Source: JAGVPT01 sp964642725 (lineage in GTDB: Bacteria > Bacteroidota > Ignavibacteria > UBA10030 > UBA8401). Taken from it: DNA of 64,000 bases. The notes beneath the pieces were generated by a model. It was not told where the DNA came from, ran no database searches, and saw nothing but the letters and a program-made list of their open reading frames with translations. Below, one piece after another: positions 29,701 to 36,239 of this stretch. The stretch spans positions 1-64,000 of the forward strand of contig CAZXQG010000015.1 of NCBI GenBank assembly GCA_964642725.1, written 5' to 3'. The translations under genes and the position numbers were made by a program. Position 1 is the first letter of the stretch, and each line of letters opens with the position of its first letter.

Positions 29701-29876
29701 ACTTTTAATAGAATGGGCGTGCCCGGGGCAGCTTGACCCGCAACAAACTGATTTTGGAAAACAGTTACCGTTCCTTCTTTCGGCTCAGTGATGACCACTT
29801 GGGCATCAACGAGAGAAACGGCGAGAAGCATGTTTCCCAGGATCAGAACAGCGTATTTTTTTAATATTGCGAGCAT
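26718..29876 (-). CDS. Outer-membrane beta-barrel protein with N-terminal Ig-like domains
   Basis: The protein has 1052 aa. A signal peptide (LAVSLVDA) precedes two beta-sandwich domains at about 25-110 (VVITEPKEGTVTVFQNQF) and 110-225 (VNVTAVVVDKWGVKVGD). From about 240 the sequence is a long series of amphipathic strands (YGRGSIWSNYLLTASYDN, FLMFGDFNTAFAQNELARY, and so on). It ends VTMGVKFTEKILNYF: a terminal phenylalanine after alternating hydrophobic residues, the usual signature recognised by the barrel assembly machinery. Length and strand number suggest a large barrel. No TonB plug or TonB box is visible. It is the second gene of the DUF11 operon, so it could anchor or export the DUF11-tailed proteins. 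That role is inference. Confidence 0.85.
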   Translation of the reverse strand: MLAILKKYAVLILGNMLLAVSLVDAQVVITEPKEGTVTVFQNQFVAGQAAPGTPILLKVNGTPVDSTSVRPDGVFEFLGVPTPEGPVTYTVTARMPNGNYLTLNRQIHRIGSPDSIIVAMPENEVGADGRTIVNVTAVVVDKWGVKVGDGYFVTVEADSMDMDVQDVDPNTPGIQLRLKNGLVTIPLHAPKEAGSYTLKVSTSNISTSVTKEFTTPVEPLMLVGSAEGSVNSLKTGGSMSDSSFSQLQSANKISDGIHSDGRLAFYGRGSIWSNYLLTASYDNQRIQQDRLFRDLDPDVLYSVYGDNSNVDYTAQTNSPLYVKLERNRSFLMFGDFNTAFAQNELARYDRSFTGVKGHYETKTGKVDAFGTVTDRKVVQKEIRGEGISGFYFLNNSNVVQGSEKVRIEVRDKLHSEVVLTRVDKTRINDYDIDYEQGTLFFKQPVSSIDNGGNPIYIVVTYESQSGFPDNYVAGAQGEKEIVKGLTVGASAVTEQRDPKNYTLLGFNTGYKIGNSLKVLGEIAQGQDNAQRGAAWDVEVGGSPVEQLNLKSYYRKVEAGFLNPTIGSGGLSDGLGGTSTQRYGVGGSFEGITSTKLEGDYYHTTGQSGNATVTTNSVSGGIEHTFADIVTSSLKIENAQYESLSSDTLTLSEEKRQSTLIDAKTTVKASSRLNVSGEYVDNISSSSQDAIQPSVGTVGVDYRIIDPVTITLQEKIYEGAGNSSIVGLSSSMGFGTTVTGKYEVGNGISGRRNQASIGLKNTTKITDDLTSELAYEKTRDLSRNVLETATPDHNAFSAGLEYLPKASYKATIKGEIASDGQSNKRNLTFGGDLRLARDFTLIEKLSYYEEVRNGATDTNNFAGGTLGLNQIGSGLSDGTLKNLHNTIGIAYRPVAWDWLNAIGKFDQRMSYNGLVSPETYDNASIVSLHTFIEPFRRLELGLKYALKVDNATSYGLESKTLTDFYLLHAEYDLNWHSFDVAGEYRILSQHQANDAKIGYSAEVGYVLLQNVHIAVGYNFIGNKDLDLIDYTYWSKGPYVTMGVKFTEKILNYF

Positions 29877-29906
29877 TTACTTTTTTTGGTCTTTCTCTTT
29901 CATTGT

Positions 29907-29937
29907 GGGCTTACCAGGTTTCACTCCTGGTAAGCCC
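29907..29937 (-). promoter_or_regulatory. Intercistronic stem-loop, perfect 12-bp stem
   Basis: On the minus strand GGGCTTACCAGG pairs perfectly with CCTGGTAAGCCC around a 7-base loop. It lies 14 bases after the stop of the first operon gene and 30 bases before the next start. The following bases are A-rich, not a U-run, so it is not a normal intrinsic terminator. It more likely protects the upstream mRNA from 3' exonucleases or partly attenuates transcription, making the first gene the most expressed. Confidence 0.85.
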
Positions 29938-29951
29938 GGCACAGATTGAAC

Positions 29952-31748
29952 TTAATTTACAGCCACACGATATTTGACGATTTTTGTGCCGCCGCCGCCG
30001 TTCACGGTAGCCGGACCAACCGTCACGGTATTCGCGCTGAAGGAAGCTCCGTCAGCATCGACAGCATTCGTTTTCGCAACGCCATCGACCAAAATCCCGT
30101 TACCCACTCCATAAGAATTCGGGCCGAATGTTGTATTGCTTGGAATTGCATTCGAAGTGGTAAGGCTGGTTGCATTTCCAGTTCCGCTGTTGGTGATAGT
30201 CAGCGTATACTCGATCGTATCGCCAGGGGCAGGATTTGCAAGAGTACCTACACCATAAATCCAGGCCTGAGTTAAGACGATGCTTAGATTAGGTGCAGTA
30301 ACAGTAGTTGTAATTGTAATAGATGGATTGTAATTGCTTACGCCAACAGGCTGCGTACCGGCAGTTCCCGGAGTTGCGGTGAGCAGGCGAATGATAGTGT
30401 TTCCATTTTGGCCTGTTACGTTCACTCGCAGGTAGACAAACAATGTAAGTGAATCACCCGCGTTGACCGAGGCGGTCGTAAACGGCTGACTTCCCGCGAC
30501 GCCCGATGTTGCCGTGAATAAGTGAACCGTATCAAGGTTGCCGCCCGATTGAGCTTGGCTGAGCGTGAAGGTCATCGCGGCATTGCCTCGATTTTTCACC
30601 CTAAACTGGTAGACAACCGAATCTCCAGGATTTCCATTTTGATTCGCAGTCAATTGAGAAACATACGCGCCGGAAGCTTGTGATACGGTCAGCGACGTCA
30701 AAGCTGCCGTCCCTTTTGTATACGCATGCAATCCGTCGTTATAGATTAACTGGGTCGTTGTAGCGTGGGTCGAATCCATTATATAGATGGAATTTCCTAC
30801 ATGTGCACCAGTTCCATTTGTCGTCACTTGCTGGATTGTTACAACTACTTGACGCGTGATTGGTGAACCCATCCCAGCCGGAAGATCGACAGCATTCAAT
30901 GTCCATGATACTGTGCCGCCATCGCCAGAACCATTAACTCCGGAATTTGATCCGCTATTTGTAGCACTCGTAAAATTGAAGTTGGTATCGAGCTTGAACG
31001 TAAGTGTCGCACCATTCTGGATTGCAAGGTGCCCTGTATTTTGAAGCGAGAGTGTATATGTAAACGACGAGCCCGGGATTAACTGGGCAGCAGTCGGTCC
31101 AGCGGGAAGTTGCGCACCGGTTACCGAAAGAACAGGTTTCGCGATTGTTACGTTAGCGAAGTATACCTGACGACCAACTCCGCCGACAAGAACAACTGCG
31201 GGCAGACCACCGTATGATTGTGCATAGACCGTCACTGAGTCTTTCATGTTGTCGGGTGCGTTTGCTCCTTGCGGGATGGCAATCTTTAAAATTAACCCGA
31301 TGCGGTTTGCAATCGTCGTATCTGTGTAGACATTGCTTCCGGAAGCAATTGCCGGGTCGGTGCCAACATAGACACCGCTATTGGTAACATCTCTGTAAAG
31401 CTGAGCAACCCAACCGGTCGGCAGATGACTAACGGTAAGGTTGACACTGTCGGCATAGTTGCCGTTGTTCGAAACGTAAAATGCTTTATAGAGGATTGTG
31501 CTGTCAACAGTCGTCGTGGACGAGCTTGAAGCGACCATGTTGAGCGACACTTTATATCCAACCGTCATCGAGACCGTATTGGACGAGGCATTGCGAACAT
31601 TGACGCCGGCGTTGTATTGCACGGTCGCCTGGTTTGAAATTACTGTGCCTGCCAATGTTCCGTAGGCATACACATGCTGCATTGAGGAAAGCAACAGTAT
31701 CGCTACCATCGCTATTCCGAGTCGAGAGAACAGATTGTTCGTTCTCAT
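29952..31748 (-). CDS. DUF11 repeat surface protein, first gene of the operon (598 aa)
   Basis: The start is the ATG at 31748, preceded by AGGAG with eight intervening bases; the longer in-frame start at 31820 has no such site. The signal peptide is LGIAMVAILLLSSMQHVYA. The mature protein opens YGTLAGTVISNQATVQY, a motif shared with the 554-aa protein of the same operon. Four to five DUF11/CARDB-like beta-sandwiches follow (YVSNNGNYADSVNLTV, LSLQNTGHLAIQNG, RVKNRGNAAMTF). The last (about 500-598) reads NPAPGDTIEYTLTITNSGTG to VKYRVAVN. Cysteine is absent and Thr, Asn, Ala and Gly are abundant, as in secreted coat proteins. A strong SD, an A-rich leader and a stabilising stem-loop after the gene suggest very high expression, as for an S-layer-type protein (inference). 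Confidence 0.88.
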   Translation of the reverse strand: MRTNNLFSRLGIAMVAILLLSSMQHVYAYGTLAGTVISNQATVQYNAGVNVRNASSNTVSMTVGYKVSLNMVASSSSTTTVDSTILYKAFYVSNNGNYADSVNLTVSHLPTGWVAQLYRDVTNSGVYVGTDPAIASGSNVYTDTTIANRIGLILKIAIPQGANAPDNMKDSVTVYAQSYGGLPAVVLVGGVGRQVYFANVTIAKPVLSVTGAQLPAGPTAAQLIPGSSFTYTLSLQNTGHLAIQNGATLTFKLDTNFNFTSATNSGSNSGVNGSGDGGTVSWTLNAVDLPAGMGSPITRQVVVTIQQVTTNGTGAHVGNSIYIMDSTHATTTQLIYNDGLHAYTKGTAALTSLTVSQASGAYVSQLTANQNGNPGDSVVYQFRVKNRGNAAMTFTLSQAQSGGNLDTVHLFTATSGVAGSQPFTTASVNAGDSLTLFVYLRVNVTGQNGNTIIRLLTATPGTAGTQPVGVSNYNPSITITTTVTAPNLSIVLTQAWIYGVGTLANPAPGDTIEYTLTITNSGTGNATSLTTSNAIPSNTTFGPNSYGVGNGILVDGVAKTNAVDADGASFSANTVTVGPATVNGGGGTKIVKYRVAVN

Positions 31749-31922
31749 GTTTGTATCTCCTATATTAGGGTTGTGGTTGATTGTGGTGTTATTTGTTTTA
31801 TTTCTTTTTCTTATTTTCATTTTGATACTCTTAAGTTTTTGTCTGAAGTTTCGTTTAGAAAATCGTTTGACTGGAAACAGAGTTTAAGGGGGCAATGTAT
31901 CCATTGTTAGATCTCCTATATT
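31749..31922 (-). promoter_or_regulatory. Leader of the surface operon with duplicated ribosome-binding segment
   Basis: The segment AATATAGGAGAT occurs twice on the minus strand, at 31766-31755 before the real start and at 31922-31911 before a six-codon ORF. Between them lies an A/C-rich stretch with little pairing potential (about 31760-31830), typical of unstructured leaders of strongly translated genes. The duplicated site suggests that the leader ORF is translated. Confidence 0.7.
31884..31904 (-). CDS. Putative leader peptide MDTLPP
   Basis: ATG-GAT-ACA-TTG-CCC-CCT-TAA is preceded by an AGGAG with seven bases before the ATG. It begins 156 bases upstream of the first surface gene. Two prolines directly before a stop codon are a known cause of slow peptide release and ribosome pausing. 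The peptide itself is too short to have a function; its translation could control transcription or message stability. Expression has not been shown. Confidence 0.45.
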   Translation of the reverse strand: MDTLPP

Positions 31923-31961
31923 GTTTTCAGTGTTCATGCGTGTGCTCTAAATTCTGATAAT

Positions 31962-32873
31962 TCAATTTCTTGTGTCGGCATGAGCCGAGACGATATCGCG
32001 CTGGACATCGGCAAATTCTTTAAACGTGCCGCAGTACTTGTCGAATGTAAGATCGGTTTCGGGCGGATAATGTTTTATCGTGTATGCGGCGCCTCCGACG
32101 ACGAGCTTCGCTCCGCATGCTTTCGCGGTTTGGCATATCGTGTTATGATGTTTAAAGAATGCATCGGTGTCGGAAACATGAAACGCGAACAGATAAACAG
32201 ATTGCGGCCGCAGGCTTTCAATAAGCTGGGCGATGGTATCTGTTGATGCGCCGACTCCAAGATTCAGAACTTCATAGCCTTCGCTCTCAAGAAGAATGGC
32301 AAGCGATTTTAATTCGATGTCGCGAGTCTCTCCCTCGACAGCTGCACAGATGGCTCGCTTTCCGCTTGGCGCCGGCTTCACGACAATATCAGATAAGAGG
32401 ACGATCGCATTTGAGAGCGCGTTATAGGCTAACTGCATTTCGCCGGCGGAGAGTTTGCCGGAGACGCTGAGGTCAGAAATTCTTTTCAACGCGGGGCGAA
32501 GAACCTCATCAAAAAGTAGCGGAAGAGTTAAACCGTTTTTGTAGACTTCGGTAAACAATTTTACAAGCTCATCTTTTCTACGGTTGATGGCAGCAGAGAA
32601 ACAAACATTTGCTAAGACGTTGAATTCTTTTCTCGTTATGATGCGGCGGAGAATGGCGTCATCGGTCGCAAACTGAGGATACAAGTTGACCGGAGAAATG
32701 CCGTAGTTGTAATCGGACATGAATTGATATAAATCTTCTGCGCGAAATTTTCGATGTCCGCCGGGAGTACGAAAACATTTCAACTTGCCTTCGTCTGTCC
32801 ATCGCTTGACTGTCGATTTGTCGACCTGAAGCATCTTCGAAACATCCATTGTGTTGAAGAGTATTTCAGTCAT
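31962..32873 (-). CDS. MerR-type transcription regulator with degenerate B12-binding domain
   Basis: Residues 1-60 form a MerR/excisionase-like winged helix: LFNTMDVSKMLQVDKSTVKRW, then GKLKCFRTPGGHRKFRAEDLYQF. Residues 75-175 are the helical B12-binding-2 cap, and 180-290 a Rossmann-like B12-binding domain (ICAAVEGETRDIELKSLAILL, GYEVLNLGVGAST, KLVVGGAAY). The layout is that of CarH/CarA/LitR light- or B12-dependent repressors. However, the lower-ligand histidine (in GERHEL of CarH) aligns with Arg in GETRDIEL, and the upper-ligand EH of the cap aligns with EM in AGEMQLAYN. It probably does not bind cobalamin in the usual way. The gene ends 213 bases before the DUF11 operon on the same strand, so it is the likely regulator of that operon. 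Confidence 0.85.
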   Translation of the reverse strand: MTEILFNTMDVSKMLQVDKSTVKRWTDEGKLKCFRTPGGHRKFRAEDLYQFMSDYNYGISPVNLYPQFATDDAILRRIITRKEFNVLANVCFSAAINRRKDELVKLFTEVYKNGLTLPLLFDEVLRPALKRISDLSVSGKLSAGEMQLAYNALSNAIVLLSDIVVKPAPSGKRAICAAVEGETRDIELKSLAILLESEGYEVLNLGVGASTDTIAQLIESLRPQSVYLFAFHVSDTDAFFKHHNTICQTAKACGAKLVVGGAAYTIKHYPPETDLTFDKYCGTFKEFADVQRDIVSAHADTRN

Positions 32874-33015
32874 GACTTGTTTCTCCTGCCTTATGAGTCG
32901 AAAAAATCTTTTTGCGCGAAATTCTCAATTTGAGCTTAATGAGCGTTTTACCCTTTTTCCACTAATAAGATAGTTTTCGATGGCTCTAGATGCAAGACAT
33001 TTCTTCCTGTTTTTA

Positions 33016-33037
33016 ACCGTATTTCTTGAAATACGGT
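33016..33037. promoter_or_regulatory. Perfect palindrome upstream of the MerR-type gene, candidate operator
   Basis: Arms ACCGTATTTC and GAAATACGGT flank TT, a 22-bp perfect dyad. It lies 143 bases upstream of the regulator start. There is no T-run, so it is not a terminator. It could be the binding site for the regulator itself. The whole 32874-33227 stretch has no gene; it holds this palindrome, the one at 33055 and a terminator. Confidence 0.6.
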
Positions 33038-33054
33038 ATAGACCGGACATAGTG

Positions 33055-33066
33055 GGAAGCGCTTCC
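33055..33066. promoter_or_regulatory. GGAAGCGCTTCC palindrome, LacI-family-operator-like
   Basis: This is a 12-bp perfect palindrome with the AAGCGCTT core typical of LacI/GalR-family operators. It lies 17 bases from the preceding dyad. No LacI-family gene is encoded in the window, so any regulator would act from elsewhere. It may be chance. Confidence 0.35.
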
Positions 33067-33177
33067 GTTCTCCATCTCCTAATCAAGAACAACTATGTAT
33101 ATAGCATTTCAAGTACATTATCTATAATGATGGGTGACAACATCATCATAGTAAAGAGGCCTCCCGATCAAAACGGA

Positions 33178-33210
33178 AAATGCCGACAAAAAGTCGGCAT
33201 TTCTTTAGTC
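33178..33210 (-). terminator. Terminator of the tRNA-Gly/Cys/Leu cluster
   Basis: Stem TGCCGAC/GTCGGCA with a five-base A (plus-strand) loop, extended by A-T pairs on both sides. In the minus direction it follows tRNA-Leu and is followed by ATTTTCC. T-rich sequence on the other side means it could act in both directions. Confidence 0.75.
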
Positions 33211-33227
33211 CCATATCTACTTTTAAG

Positions 33228-33313
33228 TACCGAGGGCCGGACTTGAACCGGCACGGAGCTTGCGCCCCTCAGGATTTTAAGTCCTGTGCGTCTACCAATT
33301 CCGCCACCCCGGC
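33228..33313 (-). tRNA. tRNA-Leu(TAA)
   Basis: On the minus strand it starts GCCGGGGTGGCGGAATTGG. It has the anticodon loop ACTTAAAA (anticodon TAA), a long class II variable arm (AGGGGCGCAAGCTCC), the T-arm GGTTCAAGTCC and an acceptor end CCTCGGT plus A. The length of 86 nt is right for leucine. CCA is not encoded. Confidence 0.95.
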
Positions 33314-33365
33314 AGGTTTACTATCCCGCTGAATTCTACAACATCGCGTACTATGTACTAAGTTG

Positions 33366-33437
33366 AGGCGCCGGGCGGATTCGAACCGTCGCATAAAGGT
33401 TTTGCAGACCTCTCCCTTACCACTTGGGTACGGCGCC
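33366..33437 (-). tRNA. tRNA-Cys(GCA)
   Basis: The acceptor strands GGCGCCG and CGGCGCC pair fully. The anticodon loop TCTGCAAAA gives GCA (cysteine), and the T-arm is GGTTCGAATCC. Length 72 nt, discriminator U. CCA is not encoded. It lies between tRNA-Gly and tRNA-Leu on the same strand. Confidence 0.95.
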
Positions 33438-33561
33438 AATCTCTGAAGAACTATTTAGTCAAAAAAAAACGCGCCCAAACAGAACAGCGCGGCCCACCTA
33501 ACATATTCCATGAACACTCTCACCCATCAGAATGATAAACGATCCCTCTCGTGTCATTGAG

Positions 33562-33634
<73 letters not shown>

Positions 33635-33775
33635 TTTGGATTTTCAAATATACGCTTTCAATGGCTGCAAGTCAAGAAAAAACATAGCCATACCGGGCGG
33701 ACGTGTCAAGCAATTAGGAATTACACACTTGTCGTAAAATGCAATAGATATAGGTAATTGCAAAGGCTCTCCACA

Positions 33776-34294
33776 CTACCTCGATCCGAGTTTTTGCCGT
33801 ATTAGATCGGCGTATGAGCCTCGAATGATGTCTTTCTCATTTATTCCAAAGATATTGACCAGTTCATTGTAGAGTCGTATTGCATTTTTTTTATCCTTTT
33901 TACATAGTACTTCAAATTCAATGAAAGTTCCTAATCCTTTAACTCTGTCAAAGTGGATTCTGCCATCTTCTCTATAATAGTAGACCCGCCTGATCTTTTG
34001 TACGACGGCAGCAATCCCTAGCGCGCTTTTCAGGATTTTCTTCATTCCTTTCGTATCGGAGATCGTCAAGATGTTAAAGTTGCTCCAACGGCGTCCGGTA
34101 TTCTCTGCCCGATTGTAAAAAATCAATTCGCCTTTCCCTTTTTTCAACTCACGCAGTTTTAACCGCCCCTTAGTTACGCGGAAATAGGTATCCACTTGAA
34201 CCAGCGTCTCCGTTGCACGCCCCATTTTCCTCAACGTTAGCATCACGCTCATTGGGGAATGAATCCTGGCCTTTAATTCGAGATTGACGGGCAT
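33776..34294 (-). CDS. CYTH-domain protein (class IV adenylate cyclase / thiamine-triphosphatase-like)
   Basis: The protein has 172 aa and a single CYTH domain. The signature strand is NLELKAR at residues 4-10 (usual pattern ExExK; the first Glu is Asn here). It is followed by TYFRVTKGRLKLRELKKGKGELIFYNR, basic strands that line the triphosphate tunnel. GRIHFDRVKGLGTFIEFEVLC carries the late acidic metal-binding residues. Family members hydrolyse or cyclise triphosphorylated substrates with Mg or Mn. Which substrate applies cannot be read from the sequence, and the altered first Glu could change metal binding. It follows greA by 71 bases on the same strand and is likely co-transcribed with it. 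Confidence 0.85.
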   Translation of the reverse strand: MPVNLELKARIHSPMSVMLTLRKMGRATETLVQVDTYFRVTKGRLKLRELKKGKGELIFYNRAENTGRRWSNFNILTISDTKGMKKILKSALGIAAVVQKIRRVYYYREDGRIHFDRVKGLGTFIEFEVLCKKDKKNAIRLYNELVNIFGINEKDIIRGSYADLIRQKLGSR

Positions 34295-34365
34295 TCTTTA
34301 ACTATTCCGTAGTGGAGAAAAGATGAGCTGGAACAAGAGGATGAGGAAAAGATATAAAAAGAGGT

Positions 34366-34854
34366 CTATCGAGAAATATCAATTATCTGGTATGAAAATT
34401 CGCCAGCCGGAACGGATATTTTTACAACATCATTGACTTTTTTGCCAATCAGCCCTTTTCCTATCGGGGATGTAACGGAAATCTTGTTTTCGTCAAAATT
34501 TGCTTCTTCGGGAGAGACAAGTTTATACTTAAGGATCTTCTTCGTCTTTACGTCTTTCAAAGTCACGTTTGAGAGAATATATATTTTATCATTCGGAAGG
34601 TCTTTACTGTCGAGGATTCTTGCCCGTGAAAGTGTCAGCTCAAGCTTCGATATTTTCAATTCAAGATGCTGCTGCGCCTCTTTGGCTGCATCGTATTCCG
34701 CATTTTCGCTCAAGTCCCCGTGACCTCTCGCCTCCGCAATCTTTGCAGCAATTTCAACTCGCTCGTGCACCTTTAAATGACGCAATTCCTGCTCCAGCTC
34801 GACCAACCGCTCGCGCGTCAGATAGACAACACCATTGTTGTTCGCTTCGTTCAT
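34366..34854 (-). CDS. greA: Transcription elongation factor GreA
   Basis: The 162-aa product has the two GreA parts. An N-terminal coiled coil (about 8-75) carries the acidic tip, with GHGDLSENAEYDAAKEAQQHLELKI as the family signature. A C-terminal FKBP-like domain (about 80-162) contains KYKLVSPEEANFDENKISVTSPIGKGLIGKKVND. It enters the secondary channel of RNA polymerase and stimulates cleavage of backtracked RNA. The start is taken at 34854 (MNEANNNG), with GGGATG shortly upstream, rather than the longer frame from 34875. A terminator upstream separates it from ribBA, so it probably has its own promoter. Confidence 0.95.
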   Translation of the reverse strand: MNEANNNGVVYLTRERLVELEQELRHLKVHERVEIAAKIAEARGHGDLSENAEYDAAKEAQQHLELKISKLELTLSRARILDSKDLPNDKIYILSNVTLKDVKTKKILKYKLVSPEEANFDENKISVTSPIGKGLIGKKVNDVVKISVPAGEFSYQIIDISR

Positions 34855-34890
34855 ACACACATCCCAAAGAATCAATTATGGTTAACTGCC

Positions 34891-34926
34891 TAAAAATAAA
34901 AGCCATCGTTCGAATGAACAATGGCT
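34891..34926 (-). terminator. Intrinsic terminator after ribBA
   Basis: In the minus direction AGCCATTGTTC pairs with GAACGATGGCT (one mismatch) around ATTC, followed by TTTTATTTTTA. It lies about 80 bases after the ribBA stop and before greA. Confidence 0.8.
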
Positions 34927-35004
34927 GTAGAATTTCTCTTCACAAATGTAGACGAAATTCCTGCTAGATGCAAGAAAAAAATATAAAACCGACGCGGGGC
35001 TTTC

Positions 35005-36225
35005 TTATTTCTTTCCCCCTTGCCCTATGAGAATAAGATGTCCCAGTTTATCGCGCTTTGTTTTTAAATATCGTTCGTTGTTCGTATTTGCTGCAATTTC
35101 AATAGGAACGCGCTCTACGATTGTCAAACCATATGCATCGAGTCCCACAACTTTTTTAGGATTGTTGGTCAGCAGGCGCATCTTGGAAACTCCGAGGTCG
35201 CGAAGAATTTGTGCTCCGATTCCGTAATCCCGTAAGTCGGCGCGAAATCCCAATGCTTCGTTCGCTTCTACTGTGTCCTTTCCCTCGTCCTGAAGTTTAT
35301 AGGCTTTTAGCTTATTCATCAGGCCAATGCCGCGTCCCTCTTGACGCATATATAGAACAATGCCGTTCCCCTCCTTCTCAACCCTTTCCATCGCAGAAAT
35401 CAATTGATCGTTGCAATCGCACCGCAGGGAGCCGAACACATCTCCCGTCAGGCATTCTGAGTGAACGCGGACGAGCGTCGGTTTCGTACCCTCGATAGTT
35501 CCTTTCACGAGTGCAATGTGCTCTTTTTGATCGGTCTCAGATTTGTACATATGAACGAGAAACGTGCCGTGGCGCGTCGGCAACGTCGTGCTGACTACAC
35601 GGGATACTAATTTTTCTCGATGCATGCGGTGTTCAATCACCGATTTTACGGTGATCATCGTTAGCGCATGAGATTTCGCAATTTGCTCCAACTGAGGAAC
35701 CCGGGCCATCGTGCCATCGTCGTTCATGATCTCCACTAATGCACCTACCGGCGACAGCCCCGCAAGGAGACACAAGTCGGTTACCGCTTCCGTATGACCT
35801 GCTCTTCGCAAAACACCTCCCGGCGAAGATTTCAACGGAAAGATATGTCCCGGCCGAGCCAGGTCGCTCGGTTTCGTTGCAGGGTCGACCAGAGATTTTA
35901 CGGTTGCAGCACGGTCTGCGGCTGACACTCCAGTTGTTGTGCCGTGAATGTAATCAATTGAAACCGTAAACGGAGTTTCGTGAAGCGACGTATTTGAATC
36001 AACCATCAAATCGAGGCCGAGTTCTTTAGCTCGATCGCTCGTAATGGGAGTGCACAGAATGCCGCGTCCGACCTTCGTGAAAAAATTTATTATTTCCGGC
36101 GTGATAAATTGTGCTGCAACAACGAAATCGCCTTCATTCTCGCGGTCCTCATCGTCGACAACGATGATAACTTTGCCGGCTTTGAGGTCGGCAATGGCTT
36201 CTTCTACTGTATTGAATTTACTCAT
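35005..36225 (-). CDS. ribBA: Bifunctional DHBP synthase / GTP cyclohydrolase II
   Basis: The protein has 406 aa and makes both precursors of riboflavin. Residues 1-200 are 3,4-dihydroxy-2-butanone-4-phosphate synthase (RibB): VDDEDRENEGDFVVAA is the metal and substrate loop, and RPGHIFPLKSSPGGVLRRAGHTEA the second signature. Residues 205-400 are GTP cyclohydrolase II (RibA): the zinc ligands are in SECLTGDVFGSLRCDC, followed by YMRQEGRGIGLMNKLKAY. All catalytic motifs are intact. It follows yajC by 14 bases on the same strand and is probably transcribed with tgt and yajC. No FMN riboswitch was seen; the gap is too short for one. Confidence 0.97.
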   Translation of the reverse strand: MSKFNTVEEAIADLKAGKVIIVVDDEDRENEGDFVVAAQFITPEIINFFTKVGRGILCTPITSDRAKELGLDLMVDSNTSLHETPFTVSIDYIHGTTTGVSAADRAATVKSLVDPATKPSDLARPGHIFPLKSSPGGVLRRAGHTEAVTDLCLLAGLSPVGALVEIMNDDGTMARVPQLEQIAKSHALTMITVKSVIEHRMHREKLVSRVVSTTLPTRHGTFLVHMYKSETDQKEHIALVKGTIEGTKPTLVRVHSECLTGDVFGSLRCDCNDQLISAMERVEKEGNGIVLYMRQEGRGIGLMNKLKAYKLQDEGKDTVEANEALGFRADLRDYGIGAQILRDLGVSKMRLLTNNPKKVVGLDAYGLTIVERVPIEIAANTNNERYLKTKRDKLGHLILIGQGGKK

Positions 36226-36239
36226 ACACGTGCTTTTGA

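Noticed and set aside
29907..29937. Intrinsic terminator between the first and second surface genes
   Set aside because: The perfect stem is followed by A-rich, not U-rich, sequence in the direction of transcription, so it is kept as a regulatory stem-loop.
10786..31748. T9SS cargo interpretation of the DUF11 proteins
   Set aside because: None has the type A tail (PNPFNP...GVYFYR...KK) seen at 51432. Type B tails (gliding-motility C-terminal domain) were not recognised either.
31749..31820. Longer start for the first DUF11 gene (MKIRKRNKTNN...)
   Set aside because: The frame is open but has no SD, adds 24 residues of Lys/Asn-rich sequence before the signal peptide, and covers the AGGAG of the ATG at 31748.
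32980..33246. 88-codon plus-strand frame over the region upstream of the regulator
   Set aside because: It runs through two palindromes, a terminator hairpin and into tRNA-Leu, and resembles no protein.
36226..36239. FMN riboswitch upstream of ribBA
   Set aside because: Only 14 bases separate yajC and ribBA, which is too short, and no conserved RFN segments were seen upstream of tgt.
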